A DNA stretch of 6,543 nucleotides, taken from NCBI GenBank assembly GCA_031265715.1, contig JAISCG010000161.1:1-6543 (forward strand), in the 5' to 3' direction. The notes under the pieces were generated by a model. The model worked only from the letters and a program-made list of their open reading frames with translations. It ran no database searches and was not told the origin of the DNA. Below are positions 4,099 through 6,543 of this stretch, one piece after another. Within the stretch, counting starts at the first letter, position 1, and the number at the start of each line of letters is the position of its first letter. The DNA comes from Holosporaceae bacterium (GTDB lineage Bacteria; Pseudomonadota; Alphaproteobacteria; UBA3830). The position numbers and the translations under genes are program-made.

Positions 4099-5804
4099 TA
4101 TCTTAATTCCTCGATCGGCGTAACTCCGATTATACTAAATGCCGACTCAATCACATTTTGCATCGCTTTCAACAGAATAATCCGCGCGCGGGTTTTTTCA
4201 AAATCATTCGGAAGAACGAAACGCAAAAGCTCGTCATCTTTTCCCCGATTCCAAAACGAATGAAAGACAGAGGCAATTTCCGACAGGAAAAACGCAATCC
4301 TGTGGGGCTCGCGTTTTTGCGCCGCCGTCATCACCTGTCGCGGCCAATCCGCCAAAATTTTAACCAGCCGCAGGTAGTCATTATCTAACAACCCGAGATC
4401 CACATCACCGACGTTCGGAATATCTTTACCCGCAAATACTTTTCGGAATAATTTCATGACCGAATGGCTCCTCGCGTAGGCGTACTGAACGTAGAAAACG
4501 GGATTATCCCTGCTTTGATCCACAACTTTTTGAAAATCGAAATCCAGAGGTACGTCGTCGCGGCGCGTCAGCATAATAAAACGCGCGACGTCTCTGCCGA
4601 CTTTATTGACTACGTCCCGGGCCGTTATGAAAGTTCCGGCTCTTTTGGACATTTTTGCTTCGCGGCCGTTTTCCAAAAGTCGCACCAGCTGGACGAGTTT
4701 TACATCCAAACGAATTTTACCGTCGGATATTGCGGACACCGCCGCCTGCATGCGTTTTACGTAGCCGCCGTGATCGGCTCCCCAAAAATCCGTTATTTCA
4801 TCGAAGCCTCTGCTGATCTTGTCTGCGTGATAGGCGATATCCGAGGCGAAATATGTCCAGGATCCGTCGGATTTTTGCAAAGGACGATCGGAATCATCCC
4901 CGAACTCCGTCGATCGGAACAGCAGTTGCTCCCGCTCCTCCCATTCGTCGGCGTCTTCGCTTTTCGGACAGGGCAAAACTCCCCGATACACCAGATTTTT
5001 CTCTTCCAAAAGAGTCAGAATGCGATCAACGGCGCCGTTTCGGATCAATTCCTTCTCGGACGAAAAAACGTCGTGGTGAACGCCCAGCGCAGCCAAATCT
5101 TCTTTTATGCCGTCCATCATATCCGAGATTGCAAACTGCCTGAAAAAATCCGGTTCCGGATTTTCCCCGCTTTTTGCGAATTTATCCCCGTACTCGGCGA
5201 CAATTTTTTTGGCCGTATCGATGAGATACTCCCCCGGATAGCAATTTTCGGGAAAATCGCCTTCGGCTCTGCCGAGTTGCTCTAAATATCTATAATACAA
5301 GGATTGGGCGAGAACGTCCACCTGCCGCCCAGCGTCGTTAATGTAAAATTCCTTCGTGACTTTATAATTCACAAAACCCAGAAGTCGCGCCAGCACATCG
5401 CCGGAGACGGCGCCGCGAACATGTCCGGCGTGGATCGGCCCCGTCGGATTTGCAGACACGTATTCGATATTGATTGATCGCCCTTTTCCCAGATCCGATT
5501 TTCCGAAATTTTTATCGAGTATACTCGGAATGCAATCGACGAAAACGTGCTTCGGAACAAACAGATTGATAAATCCCGGCTTTTTTATCTCGACCTTTTC
5601 CACCAGGTCGCTTTCCCGGAGTTTGCCGGCGATTTCCTCCGCCAGTTCCATGGGATTGCGTCTCAATTTTTTCGCTGATACCATTGCGATATTCGATGAA
5701 AAATCCCCGAAAGCCTCCTCTGCGGGAGGTTCAACCGACACCGACTCTCGAAATTCGGAATCCACGCATTGCTCAACAAGTCGCCTGTAACACAAAAATA
5801 ACAT
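4098..5804 (-). CDS. argS: Arginyl-tRNA synthetase
   Basis: ArgRS charges tRNA-Arg with arginine using ATP in the cytoplasm. The 568-aa protein is a complete class I synthetase. The N-terminal Add1 domain carries GDFSSNIAM (33-41). The Rossmann catalytic core has the HIGH-type signature within PTGPIHAGHVRGA (HAGH 125-128) and the conserved KEFYINDAGRQ (151-161), SDIAYHADK (321-329) and WGADHGGYVKRM (341-352). KMSKR (384-388) holds the second ATP-binding loop, intact, which is not the case in every ArgRS. The anticodon-binding DALR domain starts near NPVFYVQYAYARSHSV (434-449) and runs to the end. The ATG at 5804 is preceded by GAGGAAAAG with about 9-12 bases of spacing, and the N-terminus aligns by eye with family members. 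It leads the three-gene operon and has its own promoter, divergent from pal. Identity is secure. Confidence 0.98.
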   Translation of the reverse strand: MLFLCYRRLVEQCVDSEFRESVSVEPPAEEAFGDFSSNIAMVSAKKLRRNPMELAEEIAGKLRESDLVEKVEIKKPGFINLFVPKHVFVDCIPSILDKNFGKSDLGKGRSINIEYVSANPTGPIHAGHVRGAVSGDVLARLLGFVNYKVTKEFYINDAGRQVDVLAQSLYYRYLEQLGRAEGDFPENCYPGEYLIDTAKKIVAEYGDKFAKSGENPEPDFFRQFAISDMMDGIKEDLAALGVHHDVFSSEKELIRNGAVDRILTLLEEKNLVYRGVLPCPKSEDADEWEEREQLLFRSTEFGDDSDRPLQKSDGSWTYFASDIAYHADKISRGFDEITDFWGADHGGYVKRMQAAVSAISDGKIRLDVKLVQLVRLLENGREAKMSKRAGTFITARDVVNKVGRDVARFIMLTRRDDVPLDFDFQKVVDQSRDNPVFYVQYAYARSHSVMKLFRKVFAGKDIPNVGDVDLGLLDNDYLRLVKILADWPRQVMTAAQKREPHRIAFFLSEIASVFHSFWNRGKDDELLRFVLPNDFEKTRARIILLKAMQNVIESAFSIIGVTPIEELR

Positions 5805-5834
5805 CGTTTTTACTTTTCCTCGAAACTGCGTGAA

Positions 5835-5864
5835 ATAATAGCATTAATCATTGACTTTGATCAA
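5835..5864 (-). promoter_or_regulatory. Promoter of the argS operon
   Basis: On the minus strand the -35 box TTGATC (5864-5859) and the -10 box TATTAT (5840-5835) are separated by 18 bases. Transcription would begin near 5828, giving a leader of about 24 bases, too short for a T-box or other riboswitch. The -35 box lies within the 8-bp palindrome TTGATCAA (5857-5864). No other promoter is visible before the SPOR gene or rsmE, so this one should drive all three. Confidence 0.6.
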
Positions 5865-5941
5865 GCTGTTGTGAATTAATGCAAAAAAATCACACTTTCG
5901 GTTTCATTGATGCGGCGATCTTGATCGTATTAAAAGAATTC

Positions 5942-5970
5942 TTGAAGCGTTAAATGTTTGTTAGTACAAT
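5942..5970 (+). promoter_or_regulatory. Promoter of pal
   Basis: TTGAAG (5942-5947) and TACAAT (5965-5970) are separated by 17 bases, the optimal sigma70 spacing. Transcription would start near 5977, about 30 bases before the GTG start of pal, leaving room for the ribosome binding site AAGGAGA at 5995-6001. It is the best promoter in the 203-base divergent region, with its -35 box 78 bases from that of argS. Confidence 0.6.
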
Positions 5971-6007
5971 ACCGTTATGATTATTTGTGTTTGTAAGGAG
6001 AATTAGC

Positions 6008-6505
6008 GTGAATAAGAATGAAATAGAGAGGGTTATCTTCCTCGCCGGTTTGGCTTTCCTGACCGCCTGCGAATGCGATTCCGGGCGAAAGGAGAGGGTG
6101 GACGTCAGTGGCAGTAGAGTCGAGGTCGTAGAAGACGAAACGCTCAGAGGAACGGCTGCGGATTTTATCGCAAACGCCGGGGACAGGGTTTTCTTCGGAT
6201 TTGATAAATCGAATCTCTCGCCGGAGGCGGAAGCAACCTTGTCGCGCCAGATAGAGTGGCTGAAGCAACATGAGTCGCGTAAAGCGCTCATTGAGGGGCA
6301 TTGCGACGAGCGCGGTACCCGTGAGTATAACCTTGGTTTGGGAGAGAGAAGAGCTGATTCTGCCGCAAGATTTTTGCTGGATCACGGAGTTTCCGGGGAT
6401 CGTGTAAGAACTGTTTCCTACGGGAAAGATCGTCCGATCGCCGCCCAGGGAACACCGGAAGAAATTCACAGAATGAATCGAGTCGCTATTTCCGTTGTAG
6501 AATAG
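6008..6505 (+). CDS. pal: Peptidoglycan-associated lipoprotein Pal
   Basis: Pal is the outer-membrane lipoprotein of the Tol-Pal system; it binds peptidoglycan and helps constrict the outer membrane at division. The 165-aa precursor has a lipoprotein signal (about 9-20) ending in the lipobox L-T-A-C, so Cys21 should be lipidated. A short linker follows, then an OmpA-like domain (about 58-165) with VFFGFDKSNLSPEA (61-74) and GHCDERGTREYNLGLGERRA (97-116). By comparison with OmpA, Asp100 and Arg115 are the expected diaminopimelate contacts. The domain ends RMNRVAISVVE. The start is GTG at 6008: AAGGAG ends 7 bases before it and the product then begins with a normal lipoprotein signal. A GTG at 5987 is in frame but would place this site inside the gene. 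tolB, the usual neighbour, is absent on the left, and a terminator follows at once, so pal is monocistronic here. Confidence 0.96.
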   Translation: MNKNEIERVIFLAGLAFLTACECDSGRKERVDVSGSRVEVVEDETLRGTAADFIANAGDRVFFGFDKSNLSPEAEATLSRQIEWLKQHESRKALIEGHCDERGTREYNLGLGERRADSAARFLLDHGVSGDRVRTVSYGKDRPIAAQGTPEEIHRMNRVAISVVE

Positions 6506-6511
6506 ACAGAT

Positions 6512-6541
6512 TTTCGCCGCTTTTTCGGCGGCGAAGTTTTT
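6512..6541 (+). terminator. Intrinsic terminator of pal
   Basis: TTCGCCGC (6513-6520) and GCGGCGAA (6528-6535) form a perfect 8-bp GC-rich stem with a 7-base loop, followed after a G by five T (6537-6541). It begins 7 bases past the pal stop codon, so transcription should end there and not continue into a downstream gene. Confidence 0.9.
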
Positions 6542-6543
6542 CC

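Noticed and set aside
4464..5285. A 273-codon open frame on the plus strand
   Set aside because: It lies entirely antisense to argS, whose motifs are intact, and has no supported ribosome binding site or recognisable domain.
5987..6007. GTG at 5987 as start of pal
   Set aside because: It would place the AAGGAG site inside the gene and add seven residues (three of them Arg) before the lipoprotein signal.
5981..6469. A 162-codon open frame on the minus strand
   Set aside because: It is antisense to pal, a clear gene with lipobox and OmpA-like domain.
1..6543. CRISPR array, integrase, transposase or attachment site
   Set aside because: No regularly spaced direct repeats and no recombinase or transposase coding sequence are present.

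Overview
The window looks like a piece of an alphaproteobacterial chromosome, probably from an AT-leaning, host-associated lineage of the Rickettsiales/Holosporales kind. The class assignment rests on three things. An argS gene is followed directly by a membrane-anchored SPOR protein of the alphaproteobacterial type. There is a MarR-family regulator of the LdtR type. An MBL-fold hydrolase of the TatD-neighbour type sits at the left edge. The lineage within the class is inference from base composition, the decayed coding sequence and the palindromic repeat.

Layout. 1-335 (+) is the 3' end of the MBL-fold hydrolase, cut by the window edge. 336-522 is an AT-rich gap with a degenerate half copy of a palindromic repeat and a 19-bp AT palindrome. 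523-1323 (+) encodes an unrecognised exported protein of 266 aa with a cluster of seven cysteines. 1324-1911 is a 588-base gap without an intact gene. From left to right it holds reading-frame remnants that may be the frameshifted tail of the exported protein (to 1504), a large palindromic repeat (1525-1597), a candidate structured minus-strand RNA ending in a convincing intrinsic terminator (1855 down to about 1672), and a weaker terminator (1863-1896) just past the stop of the regulator gene. 1912-2388 (-) is the regulator, with its own promoter and a candidate operator at 2458-2487. 2495-5804 (-) is a tightly packed operon argS - SPOR protein - rsmE with 1-nt and 4-nt overlaps. 5805-6007 is a divergent promoter region. 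6008-6505 (+) is pal, a monocistronic lipoprotein gene closed by a strong terminator at 6512-6541.

How the genes fit together. The operon joins translation (arginyl-tRNA synthetase and 16S rRNA U1498 methylation) with a peptidoglycan-binding division or envelope protein. Pal, divergently transcribed, ties the outer membrane to peptidoglycan. The LdtR-type regulator belongs to a family linked elsewhere to cell-wall remodelling, so three neighbouring genes have an envelope connection, although nothing here shows they are co-regulated.

The known genes are ordinary. The points that merit a second look are the exported Cys-cluster protein with its broken tail and the structured minus-strand element between it and the regulator.
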